A stretch of 64,000 nucleotides of DNA from an uncultured Litoreibacter sp. (GCA_947494435.1 CANLUY010000002.1:558001-622000), one strand, 5' to 3'. Shown: positions 17,308 to 27,878, counted from the stretch's first letter. The notes: generated from the letters alone by a model not told the origin. A program made the numbers and translations.

Positions 17308-20300
17308 ATGTCGGAGGACGCAGCAAAAAGCGCGGCAGAGACCAAGCCCATCCCAAAGCCAAAACGGCGTGGGGTGAAGCGCAAGGCTGCGTGGTCTGCC
17401 ATCGCGGCACTGATCAGCCTTGTTCTCGTCGTCACTGTCATCGGTCTTTTGTCTGTGATGGGACGCTCTGTACTGTTGCCCGACTGGGTGACCGCTGAAG
17501 TTGAAGAGCGCATCAACTCGCAGATCGAAGGCGTGGAAGTCCTGCTGGCTGGTGTCTCCATCGGTTTGCTCGACAACCAATACCGCCCAACGATCGAGAT
17601 GCAGGGCGTCCGGCTGCGCAATGCCGATCAAGAGCCTCTGGTGGCCCTACCAAGCGTGCAGGTCAAGCTCGACACATCTGAGTTAATTCAAGGCCGTATC
17701 GCACTGGAAACGCTCAAGATTGATGCCGCTCAAGTCGATCTGACTCGCGATGAAAACGGGCAGTTCGTTTTCGCTTTCGGCGGTGAACTGGACACAGGCG
17801 AATTCCAAGCAGGCTCCGCCGCAGAAGTCATGGCATTGATTGACGAAGCGTTTGCGCATCCCGCCCTGCGCGAGTTGGAAGAGGTCACGGCAAATGGCGT
17901 CCGGCTCGTCCTCAATGACAAACGCGCAGGCCGTCAACTTGAAATTGAAGATGGCCGGTTCGCGCTTACAAACGGGTCCAATTTCCTTGCGACTACTGTA
18001 GCTTTCGATCTGTCGATGGATGACAGCCAGCCAACGTCGCTCGTGCTTTCTGCAGATAAGGCGAAGGGGGCCGCGGGTGGCCGCGTACAAGCCAAGTTTT
18101 CGCAACTCAGGGTCCGCGATATTGCGGAACAGGTCAGCACGCTCAGCTTCCTCGACCTGCTAGATGCGCCAGTCGATGGCGAACTCACAACCGAATTCGG
18201 TGCCGAAGGCGAGGTCGTCAGTTTTAACGGCCAGCTCAATATCGGCAAAGGCTTCTTGCAACCCGCGCCGCAAGCCAAAGCCCTTCCGGTCAATTTCGCC
18301 AAAACCGAAGTGCGCTACAGTTCCGCGACGAGCCGACTGCATATGGAAGCCTTGGAGATCGACGCGCCAGAACTTCGCCTAACCGGTCATGGCCATGCGG
18401 ACCTGATGGATTTCCAAGCTGGCATTCCTGACACGTTGCTGATGCAGCTACGCCTGAACGATCTCAAGCTCGACCCCGAAGGCATATTCGAGACGCCCGT
18501 GACCTTCGCCGAAGGACAGGCGGACCTGCGATATAAACCAAACGATCTTAAACTGGATATCGGCCAACTCGTCCTGCGCGATGCTGAGACTGAGATTGTC
18601 GCTGGTGGTAAAGTCTCCGTTGGAGAGGACGGCTGGCTTGCCGCTGTAGATGCCAATATCGGCAGCATAGATCAAAACCAGTTGCTTAGCCTGTGGCCCA
18701 CATCCGCTGTGCGCAATACGCGCGATTGGCTGACGAGCAATGTGAAATCCGGCAAGCTGTTCAATGCCGCCGCCGCTGTGCGTGTCGCTCCAAACCAGCC
18801 GCCTGATGCGGCGGTCACTTTCAACTTTACTGAAGCCAATGTCGTCTATCTCAAGGGTTTACCAGCGGTCGAAAAGGGTCATGGGTATGTGACAATCGCC
18901 GAAAATAGTATGACGCTGGTCTTGCACGAGGGTCATGTTACAGCGCCGAAAGGCGGGCAATTGGATGTCCGCGGCTCTGTCATGCGCATCCCGGACGTGA
19001 ACAAAAACATTCCTGACGCCCGAGTGTCACTGCGGGCCACCGGCAGCATTGAGGCTGCGATGTCTTTGTTGGACGAGAAACCGTTTCAATTCCTCAGCAA
19101 ATCTGGGTTTTCTACTGATCTTGCACAGGGGCGCGCCGAGGTTGTTGCAACGCTTGATATCCCTTTGGCCAAAGATGTGCTTGTCAAAGATGTCGACTAC
19201 AAGGTCCAAGCGGACCTGAACAGTGTGACGTCCACAAAGCTCGTGGACGGTCGCACGATCTCTTCTGAGCAGATGCAGCTTGAAGCGGGTGACGGCACGC
19301 TCAGTATCGCCGGGTCAGGTGAACTGGACGGCATCCCCATAAATGTCCGGTGGGAGCGTGAAATTGGGCCCGGCTCAAAAGATGCCTCTGTTGTCTCTGG
19401 ATCGCTGGAATTGTCGCAAGCAGCTTTGGAGACATTCAACATCGGGCTGCCTGACGGATCCGTCCGTGGCAAAGGGCGTGGAAATTTTGAACTCGCTCTC
19501 GCGCCCGGAACCCAGCCGGAACTAACGCTCACCTCAAATCTCAGCGGCATCGGTCTGCGGATTGATGCACTCGGATGGACGAAGGCCCAAAGTGAAACGG
19601 GCCAGTTCGACATCTCTCTCACGATGGCCGACACACCTAAGATCAATAGCTTTTCCATTGCCGCCGCTGGTCTGTCAGCGACCGGTGATCTGAAGCTGCG
19701 CCCGGGTGGTGGATTGGATCGCGCCGTGTTCAGCCCTCTCAAAGTCGGCAACCGCCTCAACAGCCGCGTCGAAGTGGTCGGGCAAGGGCAGGGACGCCCT
19801 GCGCAACTGCTCATTCGTGGCGGGACAATTGATATTCGCAAGTTTGGTGTTGGAACCGGCGGGGGCGGAAATACGTCACGCGGGGGACCACCGCTCGACT
19901 TTGCATTGGATGCGCTTCAGGTCACCGATGACATTCGCATCACGAATTTCAGAGGAAAGTTCAACAATAAGGTCGGTCTGGATGGCAACTTTGCGGGGTT
20001 AATCAACGGCTCAGCGCGTATCAACGGCACTGTCATTCCAACCAAAAACGGATTGGCTGTCCGCATCGCGTCAGCCAATGGTGGGGGTGTGGTCGCGGCG
20101 ACTGGATTGTTCCGCAACGCGCGCGGAGGTGAAATGAACATCGTCCTGCAACCTACCGGGAGGGCAGGGGAATTTGATGGTCGCGTCACTGTCGCCAATA
20201 CGCGGATCAAAAAAGCGCCCGCTTTGGCTGATCTTCTTTCTGCGCTTTCAGTTGTCGGGTTGCTCGAGCAGCTGTCAGGAGACGGCATCCTCTTTTCCGA

Positions 20301-20640
20301 GGTGGAAGCGAATTTCCGTCTGTCGCCCGGCGGAGTACAACTGTTCAACAGCCGCGCCGTTGGCCCCTCAATGGGCATTACAATGGATGGCGTCTATTCC
20401 AACGCCAGCCGCCGGATGGCCATGCAAGGCGTCGTGTCCCCGCTTTATGTCGTTAACAGACCTCTTGGTTTCCTGTTCTCCAAAAAGGGCGAAGGTCTGT
20501 TTGGGTTCAACTACTCGCTAAACGGGTCTGCAGACGCGCCGAAAGTCGCCGTAAATCCGCTTTCGGTCTTTACCCCCGGCATTTTCCGCGAAATGTTCCG
20601 CGCAAACCCTCCCAAACGCGTTGAGCGAGCCCAAAACTGA
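17308..20640 (+). CDS. AsmA-like / YhdP-family envelope protein (DUF3971)
   Basis: 1110 residues. A basic cytoplasmic N-terminus and one membrane helix (about 28-52, [19 protein letters not shown]) are followed by a very long periplasmic region rich in beta-strands with short Gly/Asp/Leu repeats, ending in an AsmA-like C-terminal region. E. coli relatives YhdP, TamB and YdbH are bridge-like proteins moving phospholipid between inner and outer membranes. queA begins 4 bases after its stop, so the two form one transcription unit. Family assignment is good; the particular paralogue is not certain. Confidence 0.85.
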   Translation: MSEDAAKSAAETKPIPKPKRRGVKRKAAWSAIAALISLVLVVTVIGLLSVMGRSVLLPDWVTAEVEERINSQIEGVEVLLAGVSIGLLDNQYRPTIEMQGVRLRNADQEPLVALPSVQVKLDTSELIQGRIALETLKIDAAQVDLTRDENGQFVFAFGGELDTGEFQAGSAAEVMALIDEAFAHPALRELEEVTANGVRLVLNDKRAGRQLEIEDGRFALTNGSNFLATTVAFDLSMDDSQPTSLVLSADKAKGAAGGRVQAKFSQLRVRDIAEQVSTLSFLDLLDAPVDGELTTEFGAEGEVVSFNGQLNIGKGFLQPAPQAKALPVNFAKTEVRYSSATSRLHMEALEIDAPELRLTGHGHADLMDFQAGIPDTLLMQLRLNDLKLDPEGIFETPVTFAEGQADLRYKPNDLKLDIGQLVLRDAETEIVAGGKVSVGEDGWLAAVDANIGSIDQNQLLSLWPTSAVRNTRDWLTSNVKSGKLFNAAAAVRVAPNQPPDAAVTFNFTEANVVYLKGLPAVEKGHGYVTIAENSMTLVLHEGHVTAPKGGQLDVRGSVMRIPDVNKNIPDARVSLRATGSIEAAMSLLDEKPFQFLSKSGFSTDLAQGRAEVVATLDIPLAKDVLVKDVDYKVQADLNSVTSTKLVDGRTISSEQMQLEAGDGTLSIAGSGELDGIPINVRWEREIGPGSKDASVVSGSLELSQAALETFNIGLPDGSVRGKGRGNFELALAPGTQPELTLTSNLSGIGLRIDALGWTKAQSETGQFDISLTMADTPKINSFSIAAAGLSATGDLKLRPGGGLDRAVFSPLKVGNRLNSRVEVVGQGQGRPAQLLIRGGTIDIRKFGVGTGGGGNTSRGGPPLDFALDALQVTDDIRITNFRGKFNNKVGLDGNFAGLINGSARINGTVIPTKNGLAVRIASANGGGVVAATGLFRNARGGEMNIVLQPTGRAGEFDGRVTVANTRIKKAPALADLLSALSVVGLLEQLSGDGILFSEVEANFRLSPGGVQLFNSRAVGPSMGITMDGVYSNASRRMAMQGVVSPLYVVNRPLGFLFSKKGEGLFGFNYSLNGSADAPKVAVNPLSVFTPGIFREMFRANPPKRVERAQN

Positions 20641-20644
20641 TCCG

Positions 20645-21682
20645 ATGAAACTTGATGATTTCGACTTTGACTTGCCCGAACGGCTGATCGCCGTGCGCCC
20701 CGTCTCGCCCCGCAGATCCGCGCGGATGCTGCTGGCGGAAGGGCCAGAGATATCCGACCGCCACGTCACAGACCTGCCAGCGCTTTTGGGACCAAATGAC
20801 CTGCTGGTCCTCAACAACACCAAGGTCATCCCCGCGCGGCTGTTCGGAACACGAGACAGAGACGGCAATATCTCCAAGATCGAAGTCACGTTGCTTTCGC
20901 CAGATACGCAAGGCAACTGGACCGCGCTGATCAAACCCCTGCGCAAAGTCAAAGACGGTGAGGTCATCACCTTCACCGGAGGTCTCAATGCAACACTGAT
21001 CGGACGTGCCGACGGGCAAGGCATTTTACAGTTCAACAAAACCGGAGCTGACTTTGACGCGGCACTCGCCGTCGCAGGGCAAATGCCGCTGCCGCCTTAT
21101 ATTGCTGCAAAGCGCCCCGCCGACGCGCGCGACAAAGATGACTACCAAACGGCCTTCGCCAAACATCAGGGCGCCGTTGCAGCCCCAACGGCCTCCCTCC
21201 ATTTCGATGATGTCATCTTGGACGCGCTGCGCGCCAATGGCGTGGGCTTTGCAGAAGTCACGCTGCATGTCGGCGCAGGCACGTTTCTTCCCGTGAAAGT
21301 CGATGATGTGACCACCCACAAAATGCACGCTGAATGGGGGCAGGTTGACGCGGAGACCGCGCAAAAGATCAATGAGACCAAAGCCAAAGGCGGTCGCGTG
21401 ATTCCCATCGGCACAACCGCTTTGCGCCTGATCGAAACAGCCGCCACGCAAAAGAACAAAATCGCCCCTTGGGTCGGAGAGACGGATATCTTCATCTACC
21501 CCGGCTTTGAGTTCAAACTCACCGACGCCTTGATGACAAACTTCCACTTGCCGAAATCGACACTTTTAATGCTCGTATCCGCGCTGATGGGGCAGGAGGT
21601 TGTACATAATATTTACGCTCATGCAGTAGCTGAGGAGTATCGATTCTTCTCCTACGGCGACAGTTCACTGCTGATCCCCTGA
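20645..21682 (+). CDS. queA: S-adenosylmethionine:tRNA ribosyltransferase-isomerase
   Basis: 345 residues from the ATG at 20645 ([16 protein letters not shown], family start). Makes epoxyqueuosine in the anticodon of GUN tRNAs, the penultimate step of queuosine synthesis. Markers: [33 protein letters not shown]-type [10 protein letters not shown], and [17 protein letters not shown] near the end. Among the tRNAs that receive queuosine is tRNA-Asp(GTC), one copy of which is encoded at 39312. Confidence 0.96.
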   Translation: MKLDDFDFDLPERLIAVRPVSPRRSARMLLAEGPEISDRHVTDLPALLGPNDLLVLNNTKVIPARLFGTRDRDGNISKIEVTLLSPDTQGNWTALIKPLRKVKDGEVITFTGGLNATLIGRADGQGILQFNKTGADFDAALAVAGQMPLPPYIAAKRPADARDKDDYQTAFAKHQGAVAAPTASLHFDDVILDALRANGVGFAEVTLHVGAGTFLPVKVDDVTTHKMHAEWGQVDAETAQKINETKAKGGRVIPIGTTALRLIETAATQKNKIAPWVGETDIFIYPGFEFKLTDALMTNFHLPKSTLLMLVSALMGQEVVHNIYAHAVAEEYRFFSYGDSSLLIP

Positions 21683-21795
21683 ACACGAAATAATTACGAC
21701 ATAATTTGGTCGTTGCGGGACGCGAAAACCAAGCGTATGGGGGCGAAAAACAACCAGCGCACGTATCGCGTGCCCCCCGAATTGGAGCCGCAAAG

Positions 21796-23100
21796 ATGTT
21801 AAGCGTGATCGGCAATGCCTGGGCGCTTCTGTTGGGAATGATGTTCCTGATGGTGGGCAACGGGATGCAAGGCACCATGATGGGTGTGCGCGGTGCGTTG
21901 GAAGGGTTCTCCACGCTCGACCTGTCGCTCATCACATCGGGTTATTTCCTTGGCTTCCTCGGCGGCTCCCGCCTAGCGCCAGACTTCATCGGCCGCGTCG
22001 GTCATGTCCGCGTCTTCGCAGCGCTCGGCTCTTTGGTGTCAGCAGCAGTGATCTTGTATCCGGCAATCACCTATCCTTGGGCATGGATCCTTCTGCGCGT
22101 CCTTGTGGGCTTTTGTTTCTCCGGCCTCTATGTCACCGCCGAAAGCTGGCTGAACAATGCCGCCACGAACGAGACACGCGGCCAAACCCTGTCGCTCTAT
22201 ATGATCGTACAAATGGTGGGCATCGTGACCGCGCAAGGGCTTCTCAACGTCGCAGACCCTGCGGGTTGGCTGCTCTTTGTGATCCCGTCGGTGCTGGTCT
22301 CTATCTCCTTCGCACCGATCTTGCTGTCTGTCGCGCCGACGCCCGCGTTCGAAACCACAAAAAGCATGCGGCTTCGCGACCTCTACAAACAGTCACCGCT
22401 GGGCTTTGTCGGCATGTTCCTCTTGGGCAGCATCTTCGCTGCGCAGTTCGGGATGTCCGCCGTCTACGCCACGCAAATCGGACTTAGCGTTGCGGAGATT
22501 TCGATCTTCATCTCGTCAATTTTTGTAGGCGCAATGCTTTTGCAATATCCAATCGGATACCTGTCAGACCGCCAAGACCGCAGGATCCTCATCGTTGCGG
22601 TTTCCTTCATTGGCGCGGGGGCTGCCGTGTTAGGATGGGTCTTCAGCGACTCCTTCATCATGCTGTGCGTTGCAGCCTTCGTTCTGGGTGGTATGTCGAA
22701 CCCGCTTTATGCGCTTCTGATCGCTTACACGAATGACTATCTTGACCCAGATGATATGGCTGCAGCCTCAGGCGGGTTCATCTTCATCAACGGTCTTGGG
22801 GCTGTCGGCGGACCACTTCTGATCGGTTGGATCATGACCAATTTCGGTGCGAACGGCTTCTGGCTGGTGGTCATCATTTTGATGACCATCCTTGGACTAT
22901 ACGGTCTGTGGCGGATGACGCGACGTGTTTCCCTCTATGCTGATGAAGGCGAAGAATACGAACCCGTGCCTTACGCTCCAGTGTCAAACGCAACCATGTC
23001 GATGGTCGTCGAAGTCGCGCAGGAGTTCTATTCCGACACGGAAAACGAGGCCGAGGATCAGTCAAATTCCGCCGAAACCCCAGCAGAAACGCGTGATTAG
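21796..23100 (+). CDS. MFS transporter
   Basis: 434 residues, about 12 membrane helices. Start chosen at the ATG 21796 (MLSVIGNAWALLLGMMF), with GGAG eight bases before; the longer frame from 21706 adds a basic, non-hydrophobic leader. The loop YPIGYLSDRQDRRI is the MFS motif A equivalent in the second half. The hydrophilic C-terminal tail is acidic (about 50 residues). It resembles the YcaD-type MFS proteins of unknown substrate. Follows queA after 113 bases. Confidence 0.85.
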   Translation: MLSVIGNAWALLLGMMFLMVGNGMQGTMMGVRGALEGFSTLDLSLITSGYFLGFLGGSRLAPDFIGRVGHVRVFAALGSLVSAAVILYPAITYPWAWILLRVLVGFCFSGLYVTAESWLNNAATNETRGQTLSLYMIVQMVGIVTAQGLLNVADPAGWLLFVIPSVLVSISFAPILLSVAPTPAFETTKSMRLRDLYKQSPLGFVGMFLLGSIFAAQFGMSAVYATQIGLSVAEISIFISSIFVGAMLLQYPIGYLSDRQDRRILIVAVSFIGAGAAVLGWVFSDSFIMLCVAAFVLGGMSNPLYALLIAYTNDYLDPDDMAAASGGFIFINGLGAVGGPLLIGWIMTNFGANGFWLVVIILMTILGLYGLWRMTRRVSLYADEGEEYEPVPYAPVSNATMSMVVEVAQEFYSDTENEAEDQSNSAETPAETRD

Positions 23101-23231
23101 GCGCAACAATTTGACATCTTCATCACGATCGTTTCGCGGCGACGGCGTGCACATGAAAAACTCTTGCTTGAATTGAAAATGCTTGTCACGCTTTTACCTG
23201 AGTTGCGGGTATGTCGATTTAGGAGGGTGAA

Positions 23232-23810
23232 ATGTCTACACCGGAGGACGTTCTGGCCTTTTGGCTTGATGAGGTGGGACCTGACGGGTGGTACGCGGTC
23301 GACGAAAAGGTCGATCAGCAGATACGGGACCGCTTTCAGGAGACATGGAACCGCGCGAGGGAAGGGGCCTTGTCACTCTGGATGACCTACCCAAGCGGGG
23401 CACTGGCCTATCTCATTCTCACCGATCAATTCCCTCGCAATATGTTTCGCGGCTCCGCCCAAGCATTCGCGACGGACAAAGCAGCACTCGCTTTGTCCAA
23501 GATCGCAGTGGATAGGAATTGGGACCTAAAGATCGACGAGCCTGCAAGACAGTTTTTCTACATGCCGATGATGCACTCCGAATGCATCTCGGATCAGGAA
23601 CGCTGTATCCGCATGTTTATGACCCGCATGTCTGACAGCGATCAGAGCAATTTGTTGCACGCCCAAGCGCATCGCGAAGTGATCCGCAAGTTTGGCCGTT
23701 TTCCATTCCGCAATGAAGCGCTTGAGCGCAAAACGCTTGAGACGGAAGCCGCGTTCTTGGAAAGCGGCGGTTATGGCGCCACTGTGCGCGCTCTGCAGGC
23801 GGCCAGCTAA
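23232..23810 (+). CDS. DUF924 family protein
   Basis: 192 residues, cytoplasmic, helical. Conserved segments include VLAFWLDEVGPDGWY at the N-terminus, LILTDQFPRNMFRG and FFYMPMMHSE. The family is TPR-like and has no established biochemical function. A nearly perfect Shine-Dalgarno (AGGAGG) precedes the ATG. Confidence 0.9.
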   Translation: MSTPEDVLAFWLDEVGPDGWYAVDEKVDQQIRDRFQETWNRAREGALSLWMTYPSGALAYLILTDQFPRNMFRGSAQAFATDKAALALSKIAVDRNWDLKIDEPARQFFYMPMMHSECISDQERCIRMFMTRMSDSDQSNLLHAQAHREVIRKFGRFPFRNEALERKTLETEAAFLESGGYGATVRALQAAS

Positions 23811-23894
23811 GCCGACCCGTTAACTAAATTCACGAAGACGCTGTGTTTCCGGATCCTGTCTTGCGCTGCCCTGCGCATGACTTAGGTTGCGCCT

Positions 23895-24584
23895 ATGCAG
23901 CATTTGAACACTCTCCGCCTCGTCCTGATTTTTCTGTTTGCGCTTGGGGCACCCAGCGCAGCTTTCGCCGAAAAACAACAGGTGCTTGTGGTGGGCGATA
24001 GCCTTCTGGACTGGCATCGCATCAGGGGCACGTCGATCCCGCAAGTGCTGGCTCGCCAGACGGGTTGGAAGGTCCGCAATCGCGCCTCCACCGGTGCTGC
24101 GATGTCGGGCAAAGTTGACGAGACCAATCCACGCACTGTGATTCCGGGTCAATACGAGGATGGCCCGTGGGACTGGGTCGTCATCAACGGTGGCGGCAAT
24201 GATATGCTGTTCAAATGCGGCTGCGCCCGCTGCAACAAAGTGCTCAACCGGATCCTCTCCAAAGATGGCAAGCGGGGTATTTTGGCTGATCTTGTCAAAC
24301 GCGCTAAAGCAGATGGCGCGCAAGTCGTTATGGTCGGCTATATCGGCAACCCACGACCCAACTTGTTCTCTGGTTGCAAGGATGAAGTGCTTGAACTCGT
24401 GCGCCGTCAAAAGCTCTTGGCCGGGCGCGACCGGTCCGTGTTCTACTTCTCCACGCGTGAAATAATCGACATCAACAAGCGTGCATCTTTTGCCTTGGAC
24501 GGGTTTCATCCCTCACAAAAAAGCACGCGGCGGATCGGGGCGTATCTTGCCGCGACGATGAAGCAGCGCAGTGCTAAGAAATAA
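23895..24584 (+). CDS. Secreted SGNH/GDSL-family hydrolase
   Basis: 229 residues with an N-terminal signal peptide (LVLIFLFALGAPSAAFA). Block I is VVGDSLLDW (nucleophile Ser), block III VVINGGGNDM (Gly/Asn oxyanion residues) and block V LDGFHPS (catalytic Asp and His). Such enzymes are esterases, lipases or deacetylases of glycans. Two cysteine pairs in FKCGCARCNK are unusual and could bind metal or form disulphides. Substrate unknown. Confidence 0.88.
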   Translation: MQHLNTLRLVLIFLFALGAPSAAFAEKQQVLVVGDSLLDWHRIRGTSIPQVLARQTGWKVRNRASTGAAMSGKVDETNPRTVIPGQYEDGPWDWVVINGGGNDMLFKCGCARCNKVLNRILSKDGKRGILADLVKRAKADGAQVVMVGYIGNPRPNLFSGCKDEVLELVRRQKLLAGRDRSVFYFSTREIIDINKRASFALDGFHPSQKSTRRIGAYLAATMKQRSAKK

Positions 24585-24653
24585 GCCTCGGAACAAACCG
24601 GACGCGTCATGCGTTATGCGTCAAAGTCATGGCGGAATCTCGCAATCAGCGAG

Positions 24654-24694
24654 TTGATTTGTGAGTCCTGCAAAAATAGTTTAGCCTTAAACTA
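24654..24694 (+). promoter_or_regulatory. Possible lpdA promoter with overlapping inverted repeat
   Basis: TTGATT (24654-24659) and TAGTTT (24677-24682) are 17 bases apart. The putative -10 lies inside a perfect inverted repeat TAGTTTA-GCCT-TAAACTA (24677-24694), where a repressor could block transcription. Start of lpdA is 33 bases downstream. Confidence 0.4.
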
Positions 24695-24726
24695 GTTTTC
24701 AGACCGAATTTTGGGAGAGATAAGAT

Positions 24727-26124
24727 ATGGCCGCGCAAAGCTTCGACTTAGTTGTCATTGGTGCAGGACCGGGTGGCTATGTCGCCGCGATCCGTGGGGC
24801 CCAGCTGGGCTTGAAAGTGGCCATCGTCGAGCGTGAGCATATGGGCGGCATCTGCCTCAACTGGGGCTGCATCCCGACCAAAGCCATGCTGCGCTCGTCC
24901 GAAGTGTTTCATCTGATGCACCGTGCAAAGGAATTCGGGCTGAAGGCCGAAGGGATCGACTACGATCTGGACGCCGTGGTCAAACGCTCCCGCTCGGTTG
25001 CGGGTCAGCTTTCAGGCGGCATCGGCCACCTGATGAAGAAGAACAAAGTCACGACCATCATGGGCGAGGCAAAAATCACCGCCAAAGGTAAAGTCTCCGT
25101 CAAAACGGAGAAAGGCAGTGAAGATCTCACCGCCAAGAACATCGTGCTTGCAACCGGCGCGCGTGCCCGCGAACTGCCCGGCCTTGAGGCCGATGGCGAT
25201 CTGGTCTGGACCTACAAACACGCGTTGACGCCGCCACGCATGCCAAAGAAACTGCTCGTGATTGGCTCAGGCGCAATCGGCATCGAGTTCGCCAGCTTCT
25301 ACAATACGCTCGGCGCCGATACGACCGTGGTCGAGGTCATGGATCGCGTTCTGCCCGTCGAAGATGAAGAAATCTCCAAGTTCGCCAAGAAGCAGTTCGA
25401 AAAGCAGGGCATGAAGATCATGCAAAAGGCGATGGTCAAACAGCTCGACCGCACCAAAGGCAAGGTCACCGCCCACATTGAAACGGGCGGCAAGACGGAG
25501 AAACACGAATTTGACACCGTCATCTCAGCCGTAGGTATTGTCGGCAATGTCGAGAACCTCGGCCTTGAAGAGCTCGGCGTGAAGATCGACCGGACCCATG
25601 TCGTTGTCGACGAATATTGCCGCACCGGTGTCGACGGTCTTTACGCAATCGGCGACATCGCTGGCGCACCGTGGCTCGCGCACAAAGCCAGTCACGAGGG
25701 CGTGATGGTCGCGGACCTCATTGGCGGCAAAAACAACGTCCACCCCGTCCGCCCCGAAAGCATCGCGGGCTGCACATATTGCCATCCGCAAGTCGCCTCC
25801 GTCGGTTACACCGAAGCCCAAGCCAAGGAAAAAGGCTACGACATCAAAGTCGGCCGCTTCCCGTTCATCGGCAACGGCAAAGCCATCGCTTTGGGGGAGC
25901 CTGAGGGCCTCGTCAAAACCGTTTTCGACGCCAAAACAGGCGAGCTGCTGGGGGCCCATATGGTCGGCGCTGAAGTGACAGAACTGATCCAAGGCTATGT
26001 CGTCGGCCGCCAGTTGGAGACAACAGAAGAAGACCTGATGAACACCGTTTTCCCGCACCCGACACTCAGCGAAATGATGCATGAAAGCGTCCTCGACGCC
26101 TATGGCCGCGTCATACATATGTAG
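24727..26124 (+). CDS. lpdA: Dihydrolipoyl dehydrogenase (E3)
   Basis: 465 residues. FAD-dependent disulphide oxidoreductase that reoxidises lipoyl groups of the 2-oxo-acid dehydrogenase complexes and glycine cleavage system. FAD motif VVIGAGPGGYVAA at the N-terminus, redox-active cysteines in GGICLNWGCIPTK, NAD-binding GSGAIGIEFASFY, second FAD motif GLYAIGDIAG, and the C-terminal catalytic His-Glu pair in HPTLSEMMHE. GGGAGA Shine-Dalgarno. No E1 or E2 gene is nearby, so it may serve several complexes. Confidence 0.96.
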   Translation: MAAQSFDLVVIGAGPGGYVAAIRGAQLGLKVAIVEREHMGGICLNWGCIPTKAMLRSSEVFHLMHRAKEFGLKAEGIDYDLDAVVKRSRSVAGQLSGGIGHLMKKNKVTTIMGEAKITAKGKVSVKTEKGSEDLTAKNIVLATGARARELPGLEADGDLVWTYKHALTPPRMPKKLLVIGSGAIGIEFASFYNTLGADTTVVEVMDRVLPVEDEEISKFAKKQFEKQGMKIMQKAMVKQLDRTKGKVTAHIETGGKTEKHEFDTVISAVGIVGNVENLGLEELGVKIDRTHVVVDEYCRTGVDGLYAIGDIAGAPWLAHKASHEGVMVADLIGGKNNVHPVRPESIAGCTYCHPQVASVGYTEAQAKEKGYDIKVGRFPFIGNGKAIALGEPEGLVKTVFDAKTGELLGAHMVGAEVTELIQGYVVGRQLETTEEDLMNTVFPHPTLSEMMHESVLDAYGRVIHM

Positions 26125-26175
26125 TATGAAATCGGGCCAATCCTAAATACCTCTTGGTTGGCCTTCGAAACGTCT

Positions 26176-26217
26176 TACGCTCCTGCCTCGCACGAAGTGT
26201 GCGTACTCAGGAGCGTA
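26176..26217 (+). promoter_or_regulatory. Extended hairpin covering the ribosome-binding site of a VPLPA-CTERM gene
   Basis: TACGCTCCTG (26176-26185) pairs perfectly with CAGGAGCGTA (26208-26217). Inside it CGCAC (26189-26193) pairs with GTGCG (26199-26203) around a GAAGT loop. The AGGAG Shine-Dalgarno (26209-26213) lies in the 3' arm, and the ATG is at 26221. Folded RNA would block ribosome binding, as in RNA thermometers and translational switches. Function is inferred from position. Confidence 0.6.
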
Positions 26218-26220
26218 TTG

Positions 26221-27087
26221 ATGAAGTCTTATTACCTATTATTCCCGACCCTTCTGGTCTTTGAGGCTGCCGCAACAACGGCGTCTCAGGCCGCAACTTA
26301 CACGACAATTTTAGAATCCAATCTTGATCAAGGCGACAATGAGGTTGTCCTATTGGATCAAGACAGCCTAACCGAGGTCCTCGACGGGAACATATTGGGA
26401 AACATCACATCCACCAGCCTCAATATCGGGCCTGACTATTCAATAGCAGGCAGCGCCTATGACGGCGATTACCTGACGCTCGTCGAGCGAAACACCGACA
26501 GCGCGACAAACGAAGTTGTCCTCCTTCGTCAAACGCGCGCGCAACTGATTGCCGGTGATACGCTAGGCACTGTCATCAACACTGCTTTGAACATCGCGCC
26601 CAATTACAGCATTGGCGGCTTCCTGTTCGATGGCCAATACCGGCTGCTGCTGGAACCGGATGCGGCGACTAGCGGCCTCGATGTCGTTGCACTGACGATC
26701 AATGCGCTCGACGATCTTATTCAGGGAAAGGCGTTCACTTTCCAGTTGCAGACGACGTTAATACCGATCAATCCCGCGTTCAGCATCGGCGGCTTTGCCT
26801 ATGACGGGCAGTATCAAATGCTGCTGGAGTCAGATGAGGACGTGGCGGATGATGAAACCTTCCTGATCAGCTTCGATACATTCGATGACGTTGTGCAAAA
26901 CAATATCGCGTCTTTCAGCTTCACGGACCTCAATATCTCGCCTGGCTATAGCATTGGCGGCTTCCTTTACGACGGCGTAATTGATGATCCCCAACCACCT
27001 GCAGTTCCATTGCCTGCAGGACTGCCGATGCTGCTTTCTGGCCTAGGCATACTCCTCGGGGTGAATCGCTTCAGGCACAGGTCTTAA
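26221..27087 (+). CDS. VPLPA-CTERM surface protein with four tandem repeats
   Basis: 288 residues from the ATG at 26221 (AGGAG at 26209-26213). Signal peptide (YYLLFPTLLVFEAAATTASQA), then four consecutive units of about 56 residues, each starting near LESN/VERN/LEPD/LESD and ending in a signature like YSIGGFLFDGQY (YSIAGSAYDGDY, FSIGGFAYDGQY, YSIGGFLYDGV). The C-terminus is a VPLPA sorting tail: VPLPAGLPMLL, a hydrophobic helix and a basic RFRHRS end, the signal class handled by an exosortase in Rhodobacteraceae. Repeats could form a small propeller or barrel. Function unknown. Confidence 0.85.
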   Translation: MKSYYLLFPTLLVFEAAATTASQAATYTTILESNLDQGDNEVVLLDQDSLTEVLDGNILGNITSTSLNIGPDYSIAGSAYDGDYLTLVERNTDSATNEVVLLRQTRAQLIAGDTLGTVINTALNIAPNYSIGGFLFDGQYRLLLEPDAATSGLDVVALTINALDDLIQGKAFTFQLQTTLIPINPAFSIGGFAYDGQYQMLLESDEDVADDETFLISFDTFDDVVQNNIASFSFTDLNISPGYSIGGFLYDGVIDDPQPPAVPLPAGLPMLLSGLGILLGVNRFRHRS

Positions 27088-27172
27088 CGAACTATCCGCA
27101 CCCCCTTGCGGGATCAGGCTCGCCCATGCAGTGTCAGCTCAACCAACAAGAAGAAACGGGCAGGGGCGGGCA

Positions 27173-27733
27173 ATGACGAAATTCTACAATCGTGTGGTCT
27201 CCAAACGCGTGTCCCAAAAGTGGATCCAAGCGCTAGGGCCCGAAAAGATGAGCGCGGCCGAGATCTCCGGCAACCGCGGCGAGCGGTGGAAATTCGACAG
27301 CTACACCCGCTACCAATACCCTGAATATGACGTCTGCAAAGACCCGTTTACAGATGAAAACGGCGAGATCGTCCAACACGACATCTTCCTTGCCGATCAG
27401 GTCTGGGAACATCTCGATTTCCCGTATCGGGCCACCAAGAACATCCATGCCATGTTGAAACCCGGCGGCTATTTCTGGCTCGCCACGCCTTTCTACGTCA
27501 AATATCACCCGGCTCCGCATGACTGTTCGCGCTGGAGCGCGCGTGGCCTGAAAAACCTTCTTATTGAATGCGGGTTCGACGAAGACGAAATCCAATCGGA
27601 TCAATGGGGCAACCGCGAATGTGCAAAGCGCGAGATGGGAAAACGCTGGGCCGTCTACGAGCGTGGTGTCGATTCCCTCGACAACGATCCTGACTTCCCG
27701 GTCATGTCTTGGGCCTTGGGCAGGAAAACCTGA
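27173..27733 (+). CDS. Small class I SAM-dependent methyltransferase-like protein
   Basis: 186 residues from the ATG at 27173, preceded by GGGGCGGG; an in-frame GTG at 27131 would add 14 residues. The visible late half of a Methyltransf_11-type fold is QVWEHLDFPYRATKNIHAMLKPGGYFWLATPF. The usual glycine-rich SAM motif I is not obvious, since the region before QVWEHL is short, so the SAM pocket may be partial. Cysteine and histidine in YHPAPHDCSRW are conserved-looking. It lies between two VPLPA-CTERM genes. Substrate unknown. Confidence 0.7.
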   Translation: MTKFYNRVVSKRVSQKWIQALGPEKMSAAEISGNRGERWKFDSYTRYQYPEYDVCKDPFTDENGEIVQHDIFLADQVWEHLDFPYRATKNIHAMLKPGGYFWLATPFYVKYHPAPHDCSRWSARGLKNLLIECGFDEDEIQSDQWGNRECAKREMGKRWAVYERGVDSLDNDPDFPVMSWALGRKT

Positions 27734-27835
27734 CCATGTTTTCATCACCTTAGGCGACATGTCGCTGAAAAACGCAGCAAGTCAGCAAGACGCCGCCATT
27801 TTGGTCATTTGTCATCAGAGTTTCACATCCAAGCG

Positions 27836-27878
27836 GACGTATACGTCGTAACGTCTCTGATGTGCACAAGCGCACATC
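27836..27878 (+). promoter_or_regulatory. Two palindromes in the leader of the second VPLPA-CTERM gene
   Basis: GACGTATACGTC (27836-27847) is a perfect 12-base palindrome. Then GATGTGC (27859-27865) pairs with GCACATC (27872-27878), followed by GTTTTGG and the GGAG Shine-Dalgarno at 27884. The first could be an operator; the second a leader hairpin or attenuator. Confidence 0.45.
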
